Origin: Sporomusa ovata DSM 2662
GTDB taxonomy: Bacteria > Bacillota > Negativicutes > Sporomusales > Sporomusaceae
Assembly: GCF_000445445.1 (NCBI RefSeq)
Contig: NZ_ASXP01000005.1
Location: 372,053-436,052, forward strand
DNA length: 64,000 nt
Direction of reading: 5' to 3'
A program made the position numbers and the translations under genes. This document shows positions 36,774 to 45,671 of the stretch, piece by piece. The notes beneath the pieces were generated by a model that ran no database searches, was not told where the DNA came from, and saw only the letters and a list, made by a program, of their open reading frames with translations. The stretch's first letter is position 1. Each line of letters opens with the position of its first letter.

Positions 36774-37103
36774 ATAAATTCCTCCTAATATTTTCTATTG
36801 AACAGAATCCTTCATTGTATTTAATTGAAAGATTATTCTTTGATAAAAACTTCTACCGTTACTCCTTAAACATTCACTATCTCCATATGCCAACTATAAA
36901 TGCAAGATACGCGCCAAAAGCAACTATACTTTTCATCGCGGATGTCAAAAACGCCGAAATTGCTGGAAGCACAGATACGTTCACCACTATTGCAAACCTT
37001 TTTTATACCCCTAGGTTTTGGGTTTGATATTTTCATAACAAAAACTGCACTACTATGCAACTTTTGTTATGAAATATTTGGTGAAGCTGCTTCGAAATAT
37101 GTG

Positions 37104-37140
37104 TTTTTAAAAACTCCCTCTGCAAAATTGCAGAGGGAGT
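37104..37140 (-). terminator. Perfect-hairpin terminator
   Basis: ACTCCCTCTGCAA and TTGCAGAGGGAGT pair almost without a loop. The minus strand runs into TTTTTAAAAAC. Confidence 0.65.
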
Positions 37141-37298
37141 AGCTATATTATTCCTCGACTATTTTTACTTACACCCACACTTACGCTCATTTATGAGATT
37201 CAGCGGATAAATAATTAGATAATAACGCGAAGGTTTATCCTGGGCAAGCTTTGAAAGTGCCGGTTAGGTCTTGATATCTATCTGCAAGAAAATAAGAT

Positions 37299-37350
37299 CA
37301 CCGCAAAATAATAGCCAAATTAACTAGCTATTACTTTGCGGTGTTTTCTT
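37299..37350. terminator. Terminator downstream of the MBL-fold gene
   Basis: CACCGCAAA and TTTGCGGTG, with inner TAATAGC/GCTATTA, form a long hairpin; the plus strand ends TTTTCTTT and the minus strand ends ATCTTATTTTC. It lies about 100 bases past the MBL-fold gene stop. Confidence 0.6.
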
Positions 37351-37443
37351 TGCTCAATACGGGCAGCATTCTGCCTACGCCCCATCAATAATACAAGGTT
37401 TAATGATGTGTAATTGTGAGCAACCCTCATTCATAGTAGTAGA

Positions 37444-38544
37444 CTAAGAAAAATTGATTGTATCGCCGTTGCCAAGGTAAATATCGCTCTTACTTCGATT
37501 ACGGCCAGTACCTTTTATTAAAGGCAGTCCAATACCTAGCATTTTCCCTGCAGTTATATAACCGGTACAGTGGTTAGCTCCTATCTTTTCAATATTATAT
37601 TCTTTCAAAGCAGTTAACAGGTCATCAAATTTAGGATCCCAATTTTCAAACGGCGAGATATGTAGTCCACCCTGCATTCCGTAAATCTTATCTGAATTCA
37701 TAATATTAGCTTTGACGTATTGGATATAAGACAATACTCCCATATGACAACAGCCGGTAACAAGTACTAACCCTTTGTTTTCAACATTGAATACAAAAGC
37801 CTGTTCGCCTTTGATTCTGGTAATGGCAGGAACATCAAACGTAACAAGAGCGGCGCCCGGAAATAGAGGGTGAATTGACTTGGAATCGAAAGTGATAAGT
37901 TTCCCTTTATGCGGATAATCATTTTTCAAGTGAGCTTTGGGGAAACTTTTCCCGGCAAGAAGATCAAAACCTTCTTGATAAAAGCCCTGGGGAATATAGA
38001 TCGTGATATCAGGGTAATGCCGCGTCACTGTTTCAATGGCCCAGAAATGATCAAAATGTTCGTGGCTGATAACCAGACAATCAATTTCTCTATTTCTCAG
38101 TAATTTATCTATACCTTCTTCTTTAAACCTTTTAGTCATCCATTCACTGTTCCAACCAGTATCAAAGAGGATTCTTTTTCTAGTGCCATCCATAAGTTCA
38201 GCCTCAATTAAGCTACAATAGCCACCAGAATTATTACCATTATAGCCTGTGGCAACACCAGTGGTTGTCCATGGTATTTCATACTGGCTTACAAACATAC
38301 CGCCGGCTTGCTTTATGTCATTTAAAAGCACGCCATTGTCAAACCAACTGGTTTCAGATATTACTTTGACTTTCAGGTTTTTTATTTGACCAATATTAAC
38401 TTTTTCTGCTGGCGTATTAGCTGTTGCAGCAAAAGCTCTATTATCAAGCAAGTTTGATGATAGAGCCGCCGAAGCTAGGTAGCTGGCGGCAAATGCTGTT
38501 GTTGTCCCCTTAATAAAGGACCGGCGAGATAGCTTATTTTCCAT
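37444..38544 (-). CDS. Tat-exported metallo-beta-lactamase-fold hydrolase
   Basis: A 366-residue protein. It starts MENKLSRRSFIKGTTTAFAA, a twin-arginine signal with the SRRSFIK motif, and a cleavage site is likely near AFA-AT. The MBL-fold metal motif is ISHEHFDHFWA (HxHxDH), with a further His in TGCCHMG and NHCTGY near the C-terminus. This layout resembles the dihydropterin-phosphate synthase-like MBL subgroup, but the exact reaction is unknown. The ATG at 38544 follows GGAGTG. The gene overlaps the upstream gene by 11 bases. Confidence 0.82.
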   Translation of the reverse strand: MENKLSRRSFIKGTTTAFAASYLASAALSSNLLDNRAFAATANTPAEKVNIGQIKNLKVKVISETSWFDNGVLLNDIKQAGGMFVSQYEIPWTTTGVATGYNGNNSGGYCSLIEAELMDGTRKRILFDTGWNSEWMTKRFKEEGIDKLLRNREIDCLVISHEHFDHFWAIETVTRHYPDITIYIPQGFYQEGFDLLAGKSFPKAHLKNDYPHKGKLITFDSKSIHPLFPGAALVTFDVPAITRIKGEQAFVFNVENKGLVLVTGCCHMGVLSYIQYVKANIMNSDKIYGMQGGLHISPFENWDPKFDDLLTALKEYNIEKIGANHCTGYITAGKMLGIGLPLIKGTGRNRSKSDIYLGNGDTINFS

Positions 38545-39385
38545 TTGAAACACTCCAATCGTTAATTTGTTTATAAATATCACTTAAATTTTCCTTTGTA
38601 TTGTCCGCTGAAAGCAACCACCATTCATTGATTTTGTGTATCTCTTGACAAAGGACGAGTTGTGTCGCTTGTCCATTTACTACAAATTTAAAACCCTCAT
38701 TAGTAAAAACGGGGTTAGCTTGAAGGGTGAAGCAATTATATATCTGCCAGATAACAGCTAGCCTTTCGGCGAAAAATGAGGTTAGTTCCCATCCAGGAAA
38801 ATCTCTGTCAACTGCTTCATATAAATTGGAACCGTCTTTTGCAGACTCATCAACCACTGTTACCAGCCATCGATCATAACTTTCCGCGCCGATTGTAATA
38901 AATTGATGACCGCTCCAAACAAGAATATCGCCTATATAAAAGAAATCAGGAGGAATCAGATGAGTTCCGTAGTAATTGGGAACTCCCAATGGTAGGCCGG
39001 CATCGCTTGTGCAAAATGAAGATTGGGAATGAGCTATGCATTCACAAGTACCAATAGAGGATTTGACGTTAAATAGATGGCTTTTACGGCACTCCCGTTC
39101 CAGTGGTGCAAGGCCGGAAAAGCATTTCTCGGTAGGATCAGGGTAATATTTTACTCTAAATCCAGCCACCCAACCGTCATTTTTTTCTTCAGCATGGCTT
39201 AACTCCAATCGATAGGCACCTTTTATGCAATTAAACCAAAAATACCAATATGGTTTTTCTTCCCAGCCTTCACTCAGGTACTTAAGATTGATGGGGTTAT
39301 CCGCACCATACTGGGTTAATATGGACAGCAGAACCTGATTTAAGGTCTGCTGGATAACGATTATAGTATCTAATTTTTTAGCCAT
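38534..39385 (-). CDS. Hypothetical protein, 283 residues, operon partner of the MBL-fold protein
   Basis: No family is recognised. It has no signal peptide or membrane segment. It is rich in aromatic residues (WEEKPYWYFWFNCIKGAYRL) and has clustered cysteines (SSIGTCECIAHSQSSFC). The end overlaps the Tat-MBL gene and the start lies four bases after the preceding ORF's stop, so the three ORFs are probably one operon. Confidence 0.7.
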   Translation of the reverse strand: MAKKLDTIIVIQQTLNQVLLSILTQYGADNPINLKYLSEGWEEKPYWYFWFNCIKGAYRLELSHAEEKNDGWVAGFRVKYYPDPTEKCFSGLAPLERECRKSHLFNVKSSIGTCECIAHSQSSFCTSDAGLPLGVPNYYGTHLIPPDFFYIGDILVWSGHQFITIGAESYDRWLVTVVDESAKDGSNLYEAVDRDFPGWELTSFFAERLAVIWQIYNCFTLQANPVFTNEGFKFVVNGQATQLVLCQEIHKINEWWLLSADNTKENLSDIYKQINDWSVSNGK

Positions 39386-39388
39386 ATA

Positions 39389-39793
39389 TCAATCTCTTAT
39401 GTGCTCGGACGCTTGAGTACTAAGGATAAGGTCTTTAGCAATTTCATGTTTATGTCGTCCTTTAATAGGTATGCCCCTCTTTTCAGCCTCAGCCAGCATT
39501 AATTCCCACGGCAACTCCTGCAACAATGGATAGCTGTAAAGTTCAGATTTAAAGTACCAATCATAATCCCTATCAATAGCTGGTGACGGTTTAGCCGGTT
39601 GTGAAGCCACAGAACTTTTAAATATTTCGATGAGCGGATTATTGACGAAAAATTCTCGTCTAGCTGATTTGAAGTTTGACTGAATATAGTTAAAGAAGAG
39701 ATTGATGCGAAACCTAAATGTTATGATGGCCCCAAAATAGTTAAACCCCATAGGATAAGCCTTTCTACGCCTCCCTCTGGGGTTATTTGTCAT
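39389..39793 (-). CDS. Hypothetical protein, start uncertain
   Basis: The C-terminal half (DWYFKSELYSYPLLQELPWEL, MLAEAEKRGIPIKGRHKHEI) looks like a real protein and abuts the next gene. The first 20 codons lie inside a repeat also found at 53077-53204 that includes a terminator-like hairpin, and the ATG has no ribosome site. The 5' end may have been replaced by the repeat, leaving a truncated gene. Confidence 0.45.
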   Translation of the reverse strand: MTNNPRGRRRKAYPMGFNYFGAIITFRFRINLFFNYIQSNFKSARREFFVNNPLIEIFKSSVASQPAKPSPAIDRDYDWYFKSELYSYPLLQELPWELMLAEAEKRGIPIKGRHKHEIAKDLILSTQASEHIRD

Positions 39794-39874
39794 CTTCTAC
39801 AATATTTCGTTAAAAGTGATCTGTACGGAAAAGTCACCTTTACTTGTCCGTTTAATGACGCCTTTCTTACCGCC
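39744..39874. repeat. 130-bp repeat, copy 1
   Basis: It matches 53077-53204 along its length: a hairpin around CCCCATAGG, then GGAAAAGTCACCTTTACTTG and CGCCTTTCTTACCGCC. On the minus strand this copy encodes the tail of a small protein (GGKKGVIKRTSKGDF, SVQITFNEIL, stop), absent in intact form from copy 2. Further upstream, minus-strand codons HQSVGFKEVNRIICFIKDI (about 39935-39995) look like the end of a GNAT acetyltransferase. Confidence 0.65.
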
Positions 39875-40040
39875 ACCATCATCAGCCGTTATGGCCACGA
39901 ACCTGTCCCGTTATTCAAATAATCCTGTTAGATGTCTTTAATAAAACAAATAATTCGATTGACCTCTTTGAACCCCACGCTTTGATGAAAGTCACAACTA
40001 ACGCTATTATTTAACTCGCAGGAAAGGTGATCAGCATACA

Positions 40041-40490
40041 TTAATCGAGTTTTCCCTGATATATCATAATCTTGCCAGGAGCGTCTTTTAACATATTTCG
40101 AATTAAATTGGCTTGATTACTGACAGTCTTTTGATCAGGAGAAGATTTTTCCAGTTCTTCTTTTAAAACAGAAATATTTTGAAGAAGGTTATTGCGAAAA
40201 TTCGCATCAGTAATATGAGTAGAGAGTTGGTCGTTGAGATTAAATAAATCGTTGGCTGATCCCTTAGCCTGCTCCCATTGGTTATCTTTTGATTTGATCT
40301 CAATATCATCGAGCGCCTTATTCATCTGATTCATAGTTAAGTTCGTGTTTGGCATAGTGTAAGATTGCGATTGTGGTGGCGGCGGTGGCAGCTGATTTTG
40401 GGGTCTATCAGCGCAACCGGCTGTCGCCATAATCAGGGCTATTAAAAAGAAATACAGCAATTTACATGGGAACGATGGATTTCTTTGCAT
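40041..40490 (-). CDS. Small lipoprotein, unknown
   Basis: A 149-residue protein with a lipoprotein signal peptide (LLYFFLIALIMATAGC, lipobox ATAGC) then a Pro/Gln-rich linker (PPPPPQSQS) and a helical domain with NQMNKALDDIEIKSKDNQWEQ. AAGGAGG lies nine bases before the ATG. No family recognised; probably anchored in the envelope. Divergent from the small gene at 40706. Confidence 0.75.
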   Translation of the reverse strand: MQRNPSFPCKLLYFFLIALIMATAGCADRPQNQLPPPPPQSQSYTMPNTNLTMNQMNKALDDIEIKSKDNQWEQAKGSANDLFNLNDQLSTHITDANFRNNLLQNISVLKEELEKSSPDQKTVSNQANLIRNMLKDAPGKIMIYQGKLD

Positions 40491-40705
40491 GCTTACAAGC
40501 CTCCTTAGATTTGCTACAGCTTGTTGAATTTAACAACAATGACATAAAACATAAAACTTTAATCCTAGTATTAAGCATCAAAGTACAGAATATTCGTACG
40601 AAAGGAGGAAATTTAGAAGAGTTAAGAAAGGATTGTATTTGCCATAACAGGATTGCCAAATTTGACAAAGTACTCTATACTGATATTATCATAGGAGGTG
40701 TCGCC

Positions 40706-40969
40706 ATGTCCAAGAGTAAAAAAACAATAAAATGTGGAACCATTAATCCGAACATGTTTAAAATTGCAGGTAAACCAAACCGAGCGATGACACCAGAAGT
40801 CAAACTAGCTTCTGTCTGGGTCGACCGAAAAAATGACTACAGGCGTCATAAAGAAAAGCAAAAAATCCGTCGTTATTCCGATGAATATGGAATGCGGCGG
40901 ATTTTTTGTTTTTCCATTGCTTACGCAATTCATCAAAACGAAGTAATTTTCTCACTATCAATTGGTTAG
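40706..40969 (+). CDS. Small basic protein, unknown
   Basis: ATG 40706 follows AGGAGGTG. The product begins MSKSKKTIKCGTINPNMFK and continues AGKPNRAMTPEVKLASVWVD, looking like a real conserved small protein. The last 30 codons run through a terminator hairpin, so the natural stop may have been lost and the C-terminus replaced. The longer upstream frame to 40466 overlaps the divergent lipoprotein gene and is not supported. Confidence 0.5.
   Translation: MSKSKKTIKCGTINPNMFKIAGKPNRAMTPEVKLASVWVDRKNDYRRHKEKQKIRRYSDEYGMRRIFCFSIAYAIHQNEVIFSLSIG
40861..40911 (+). terminator. Terminator inside the 3' end of a small ORF
   Basis: AAATCCG/CGGATTT plus TTATTCC/GGAATG-like pairing form a long stem followed by TTTTTTGTTTTT on the plus strand. 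Confidence 0.65.
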
Positions 40970-41023
40970 CATTGATGGTATAGCTTGGCTGCACAATTGG
41001 ATCGTTTATCACACGTTTTCCAG

Positions 41024-41090
41024 AAACCACTTACCGGCATCACAAAATAGATATTTACCGGCAATACAGCATGTGTATCGTATTAACGAT
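41024..41090 (-). pseudogene. Fragment of the 76-residue protein family
   Basis: Minus-strand codons read RYTCCIAGKYLFCDAGKWF, matching RYTCRIAGKEVYLFCDEGKWF of the intact gene at 51382-51612. Nothing of the first half is visible here. Confidence 0.6.
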
Positions 41091-41264
41091 ACTGCGCGCC
41101 CAAACACCGTGCCCGGTGGCATTCTAAGTAAAGTATGAATCCATGTTTTGTACTACTATAGTGGTATAACCAAAATATGTTACGAGTAATACCGCCTTCA
41201 CCAGAAATTCATTGCGATAGGAGCTTCTACTAAGTGCTGGTTAGGTCTTGAAGCGGATAAAAAC

Positions 41265-43862
41265 TTAAAAACTCCAGCGGCAGCCGGCATTCACCTGCCA
41301 GTTACTGCTGACGTCGCCGCCGAACATTTTCTCTACATTGATATAGCCGTTGCTGTGGTCACTTAGTTTTGTGGTAGCTCCCAGAATAAATTCATACCAG
41401 GTGCCGCTTAAGTTCTGCATGTAGTTTAAGTTATCGGCTTTGAGGTTTTGTTCGCCTTTAAATTCGTGCAAAGCCGACAGTGAGGTATACAAATGTGTCA
41501 CATTATTTAACTTCTTGCCTGCTCCAAGCCCTATTCTGCCAATCAGGCGAGTCAGGCTGTCTTGTCTGATATTGAGACCTGCGCTTGTTGTATAATTGAC
41601 ACTGTTGAGATGACCATAGGTAAGTTCTGTCTGCGGCTCCAGGTACCAGCCGTTAGCCAGCTGTTTTCTATAGCCGTATTCTACCGATAAGCTGTCTGTG
41701 CCGGTGCTGTAGTTTGCCGTGGAGTAGTTGCGATTTAGGTCAGTCACATGATAATCGCTGCTTAACCGGCCATGTTTGGCAATAATATCGTAATAGTGAC
41801 CGTCTTTGCCAAGCCAGGTTTGGTATAAAGCCACATCGGTAATTTCACTGTCTCCACTGCCCCGGTAAAAACTGTTATCGGCCTTGGTATAGCTTACCGC
41901 GCCACCTGTGTAGATTCTGCCATCGCTTGTTTGCCGGCTTTTATCATATCCTACCTGTATGCCTTGATAGTCGGATTCTACAGGAGTATATTTGTTATTG
42001 GTCACATCACCGCGAAATACCCGCGCCCAGATACCGTCTTCTTTCTCGGGGGCATTCCGCAGGTCGCCAAGCCGTTTTCTTAGATGGTTGACGCTGGTCT
42101 GCATCATGTTCGCCTGCCCGCTGGCTGAACTTGCGGCTGCTTTGGTATTTGAACTGCCACTAATAGTAAGACTCGTTAAGTTTGTTCCGTTAAAATTGGG
42201 AGTAAGGGAATACGCACCACTATCAGTGGTGACTCCGGTTACAGTTAGGTTGCTGCCGCCATTGGTTACGCTGATGGGAGTATAACTGGAGCTATACAAG
42301 GTGGTCGGCTGGGTAATTGCCGCCAGGCTGCTATCATAGTTTACTGCTACTTTTAGATTGCTTGCTGAACTTAAGGTGCCAATTGTAATGGTATCGCCCG
42401 TATTATTGGCGACATCTGTATTCATCGTAAAGGTACCTCCCGTACCACTCAAGGTGGCAATCGACAGGTTCCTATAGGAGCTTGTCCTACTTACATTATC
42501 CCAGGTTAAATTGACAATGCCGCCAGCTAGATTAAGGGAATTAATGGTGTTTAGAGTTGTAGAATAAAGACTACTATTATATGTAATGGTACCATTTCGG
42601 TTATCATAGACAGGCTGCCATACGGCATTATTGGACAGTGTCAGCTTTACGATACCACTACCGTTTGTTACAACATTGCCTTGCATAAAAGAGCTGCTGT
42701 TATTCAAGTTAAGATTGATGAGGCCGCCTGTTCCCACCACATCACCGGTGATTTTGACGGTATAAGGATTTCCGGCAGCTTGATTAATATTGATCGTCCC
42801 ACCGGATGCATATAAGGAATAGGCAGAAGCATCATTTCCACTATTTGCGGTTGCTTTTGCCGTGATAGTTGTACTTTTTTCGAGGTTAACTGTGCCGGAA
42901 TAAGTATAGATCCCATATGCCGTCGCCGACGCAACCGCGCATGAAGTTGCACTACCACCGGTTGCAGTTACTGTGATAATTGTATCTCCACTTATACTCG
43001 TGCTGCCTGTACCGATGTTAACTATCCCAGACGCCTCCGCAGACGCAGATTCAGTTGCACTACTACCACCTACTGCCGTTGCGGTTATTTCCGCATTGCC
43101 ACTTATACTTGTGCTGCCAATACTATGCAGCCCATACGCTCTCGCATACGCATCTGAAGAGGCGGTTGAAGCTGCACTACCTCCTCTTGCTGTTACTGTT
43201 ATATCTGCATCTCCACTTATACTTGTGCAAGCTGCGCTGGCATTAGTATTTATCCCATACGCCTCCGCATTTGCATACTCTCCAGCTAAAGCTGCACTAC
43301 CGCCTGTTGCTGTTACTGCGATAGCTGCATTTCCACCTATACTTGTATCGTAACTATTATCTATCCCATATGCATCCGCAGACACACTTACAGCAACAGC
43401 ACTACCATTCCCCCCAGTTGCAATTGCTGTGATAACTGCATCTCCGCCGATCTTTGTTCTGCTAATACTATCAACTATCCCAGACGCCTTCGCATACCCA
43501 CTTTGGTATATACCGCTACCATCACCCCCTGATGCTGTTGCTGTGACAACTGCATCCCCAGTAATACTTGTGCTGCCACGATCACTTATTCCATACCCCA
43601 TCGCAACCCCAGCTGTCGATATTGCATTTGCTGTAATTGTTAACGGATCATGACTAAGGGTAAAATTACTATAACCGGGATTTCTAACACCAATTGCCGT
43701 TACATCCGCATCAAATACTACCACTGAAATTTCACTGGTATTTACGGTAACATTATTTCCTGAAACTGTATATCCTGTTTCAGCATAAGCAGGTTGTATT
43801 GTAAACATACTTCCCAAACACAGCGCAAGTAGAATTTTTCTTTTGAAGATTTTTTTCTGCAC
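41265..43862 (-). CDS. Autotransporter with a repetitive passenger domain
   Basis: An 865-residue protein. It has a signal peptide (residues 1-27, ending QPAYA), then a low-complexity passenger with about seven repeats (roughly residues 80-350) of the type SISGDA-ITVTA-GGSA-AYGI. A passenger stem region follows. The C-terminal autotransporter beta-barrel is about residues 605-865, starting GIWARVFRGDVTNNKY and ending GCRWSF with the terminal Phe typical of barrel assembly signals. This protein is direct evidence of an outer membrane. The GTG start follows GGGGAG. A short copy of the barrel end lies at 44055-44260. The passenger probably faces the cell surface; its ligand is unknown. Confidence 0.88.
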   Translation of the reverse strand: MQKKIFKRKILLALCLGSMFTIQPAYAETGYTVSGNNVTVNTSEISVVVFDADVTAIGVRNPGYSNFTLSHDPLTITANAISTAGVAMGYGISDRGSTSITGDAVVTATASGGDGSGIYQSGYAKASGIVDSISRTKIGGDAVITAIATGGNGSAVAVSVSADAYGIDNSYDTSIGGNAAIAVTATGGSAALAGEYANAEAYGINTNASAACTSISGDADITVTARGGSAASTASSDAYARAYGLHSIGSTSISGNAEITATAVGGSSATESASAEASGIVNIGTGSTSISGDTIITVTATGGSATSCAVASATAYGIYTYSGTVNLEKSTTITAKATANSGNDASAYSLYASGGTININQAAGNPYTVKITGDVVGTGGLINLNLNNSSSFMQGNVVTNGSGIVKLTLSNNAVWQPVYDNRNGTITYNSSLYSTTLNTINSLNLAGGIVNLTWDNVSRTSSYRNLSIATLSGTGGTFTMNTDVANNTGDTITIGTLSSASNLKVAVNYDSSLAAITQPTTLYSSSYTPISVTNGGSNLTVTGVTTDSGAYSLTPNFNGTNLTSLTISGSSNTKAAASSASGQANMMQTSVNHLRKRLGDLRNAPEKEDGIWARVFRGDVTNNKYTPVESDYQGIQVGYDKSRQTSDGRIYTGGAVSYTKADNSFYRGSGDSEITDVALYQTWLGKDGHYYDIIAKHGRLSSDYHVTDLNRNYSTANYSTGTDSLSVEYGYRKQLANGWYLEPQTELTYGHLNSVNYTTSAGLNIRQDSLTRLIGRIGLGAGKKLNNVTHLYTSLSALHEFKGEQNLKADNLNYMQNLSGTWYEFILGATTKLSDHSNGYINVEKMFGGDVSSNWQVNAGCRWSF
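42830..43640 (-). repeat. Tandem repeats in the autotransporter passenger
   Basis: About seven imperfect copies of roughly 100-130 bases each carry CCACTTATACTTGTGCT-like blocks (plus strand), encoding the SISGDA and AYGI motifs. Copies differ by substitutions and small indels, consistent with repeat expansion. Confidence 0.8.
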
Positions 43863-43981
43863 TTTTTCAACTCCCCGTTATCTATATCCCTTGTTATTTA
43901 TTTTTGAGTATACCTTGTTATGTTGATCCCGGATAGGACAATCACGCTGTCTTACTATGACAATCCTGCTAACATATCAAT

Positions 43982-44032
43982 AAAAAACGCCATTCCCGGC
44001 AAGAATCTCAGTTACTCAACCGGAATGGCGTT
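43982..44032 (-). terminator. Terminator after the autotransporter fragment
   Basis: AACGCCATTCC/GGAATGGCGTT with CGG/CCG forms the stem; the minus strand continues TTTTTTATTG. Confidence 0.75.
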
Positions 44033-44054
44033 CACTATTTGACACTCTTCTACC

Positions 44055-44260
44055 TTAAAAGCTCCAGCGGCAGCCGGCATTTACCTGCCAATTACTGCTG
44101 ACTTCACCGCCGAACAGCTTCTCAGCATTGATATAGCCGGTGCTGTGATCACTTAGTTTTGTGGTAGCTCCCAGGATAAATTCGTACCAGGTGCCGCTCA
44201 AATTCTGCATGTAGTTTAAGTTATTTTGAGGTTTTGTCCGCCTTTAAACTGTACAAGCAC
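44055..44260 (-). pseudogene. Duplicated C-terminal fragment of an autotransporter beta-barrel
   Basis: The minus strand encodes about 50 residues nearly identical to the end of the autotransporter at 41265 (NWQVNAGCRWSF, stop). Upstream, a small deletion at the codons for NLKADNLNYM breaks the frame, and nothing of the passenger remains. It has its own terminator, so a second autotransporter gene probably once stood here. Confidence 0.8.
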
Positions 44261-44373
44261 AGCTTCCCCCTAAAACCATTCGCTGGTACTTCAGCAACAG
44301 GTCTTATTTCCTCTGACAAGCCGGATGGTAGCCCAGATCGCTCATTTGTTGGGCCCTAAAAAACAAAGAAGAA

Positions 44374-44408
44374 GCCGCGAACTATTCTCTGTAGTTCGCG
44401 GCCTTTTT
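44374..44408. terminator. Terminator of the AraC operon
   Basis: GCCGCGAACTA and TAGTTCGCGGC pair around TTCTCTG; the plus strand ends CTTTTTTG and the minus strand TTCTTCTTTGTTTTTT. It lies about 60 bases past the AraC gene stop. Confidence 0.7.
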
Positions 44409-44459
44409 TGCCTGCTGTGGTTATCTTGTTGTTGAAATGATATCTTTGGGGTTCGGTTT

Positions 44460-45641
44460 TCACTTAATGAACCAGCATTCGATATCACCGGCTGTCTTAT
44501 CCTGAAATTCGTTAAGAAGCTTTTCAAGCAGCCGCCGGTTGTGTTCTAAATTGCCGTTGTCACTCATCCTGATGACCGCATATGTATTTCCTGCAAGCCC
44601 TTGGCTGTCGTCTGCCGTTTCAGGCAATTCCTTGTCCTGCTTCAGGCAGCTTAAAAGATCGGCCTGGGACCCGATATTTTTCAGTGTAATCGGAGTTATG
44701 CTCACTTTATATTCGGTATGTTGTTCCGCAAGATTTTTAAAGTGGTTGATCCTTTCCTGCACTTTGCCATCAGCCACTTTTGTAAGCTTGCTAGCCTTAC
44801 CAATCTGTTGCTGATAGATTTTGCGATAATCGGTCGGCTTTACCAGGAACCATTTTTGGAAAGTCCTGTTGAAATACTTTATATCGGAGAAACCGCACTT
44901 CCCGGAAATCGCTGTGAGGCGGTCATCTGTCTCCAGCAACAGGCGCTCCGCCTTATACACCCGGATATACCCCAGAATATCTTGAAAACTGGCGGCACCT
45001 ACCTCCTTGAAAATATGGGAGATGTAGGATTTGGAATAAAACTCCTTGGCGGAGATGTCCTGCAGGAGGGTCTTGCTATGGTATTGTTCATAGATATATT
45101 GAATGATCGTATAATAGGTCTCAAGCTTATCGGAACTGATGTCTTTATGGCGGTTGTAATACCGCTCCAGCGAATACTCCTTGACTAAGGTATGCACCAG
45201 TCTGGCCGTGATATCTGCTGTCCTCTCTCCAGCGCTCCCCCCACCTTGCAGCAGGCTATTCATCAGATCGAGCAGCATCTGGCGCAACTGATAACTCTGC
45301 CCTTTATATTTCGCCAAGTCAAAAGACTCACAGGCAAAAATCACATAATAAATGTGGGGAAAGTTTACTTGGTAATATTTGAGATCGACGTGAAAGACCG
45401 CGACAATATTGTCGTCTTGATCATGTTGCCATATTTTGTGCGAGTCTTCCCTGTTGACGACCACATAATCGCCTTCACTCAGCGTAAAGTATTCAAAACT
45501 TACCTTAACCTGCACCTCGCCTTTAAGGACAAAGATGATCTCAATTACGTCTTCATGGCAGTGCAGTGTGTATTTGCCAATGTTATAGACATTCATAATT
45601 ACCGGTGATTTACCATCAAAAGCAATGTTTTCCGTATACAT
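44460..45641 (-). CDS. AraC-family regulator with cupin sensor domain
   Basis: A 393-residue protein. The N-terminal cupin domain (YTLHCHEDVIEIIFVLKGEV, LSEGDYVVVNREDSH) is followed by two HTH units near residues 190-280 (SYISHIFKEVG, ISGKCGFSDIKYFNRTFQKW). A C-terminal extension of about 110 residues is unusual. GAGG precedes the ATG. It lies 31 bases behind the permease gene and probably controls the permease-amidohydrolase operon. Confidence 0.85.
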   Translation of the reverse strand: MYTENIAFDGKSPVIMNVYNIGKYTLHCHEDVIEIIFVLKGEVQVKVSFEYFTLSEGDYVVVNREDSHKIWQHDQDDNIVAVFHVDLKYYQVNFPHIYYVIFACESFDLAKYKGQSYQLRQMLLDLMNSLLQGGGSAGERTADITARLVHTLVKEYSLERYYNRHKDISSDKLETYYTIIQYIYEQYHSKTLLQDISAKEFYSKSYISHIFKEVGAASFQDILGYIRVYKAERLLLETDDRLTAISGKCGFSDIKYFNRTFQKWFLVKPTDYRKIYQQQIGKASKLTKVADGKVQERINHFKNLAEQHTEYKVSITPITLKNIGSQADLLSCLKQDKELPETADDSQGLAGNTYAVIRMSDNGNLEHNRRLLEKLLNEFQDKTAGDIECWFIK

Positions 45642-45671
45642 CTCATACCTCGCAATTAGTCTGATGTTGAA

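Larger units (their letters stand above)
36774..37443. other. Intergenic region with two strong hairpins
   Basis: No supported gene. It holds the terminators at 37104-37140 and 37299-37350. The words near 37257-37275 (AGTGCCGGTTAGGTCTTGA) recur with one change at 41233-41251, beside the autotransporter stop. Confidence 0.5.

Noticed and set aside
40466..40705. Long N-terminal extension of the small gene at 40706
   Set aside because: It overlaps the start and upstream region of the divergent lipoprotein gene, while AGGAGGTG directly precedes ATG 40706.
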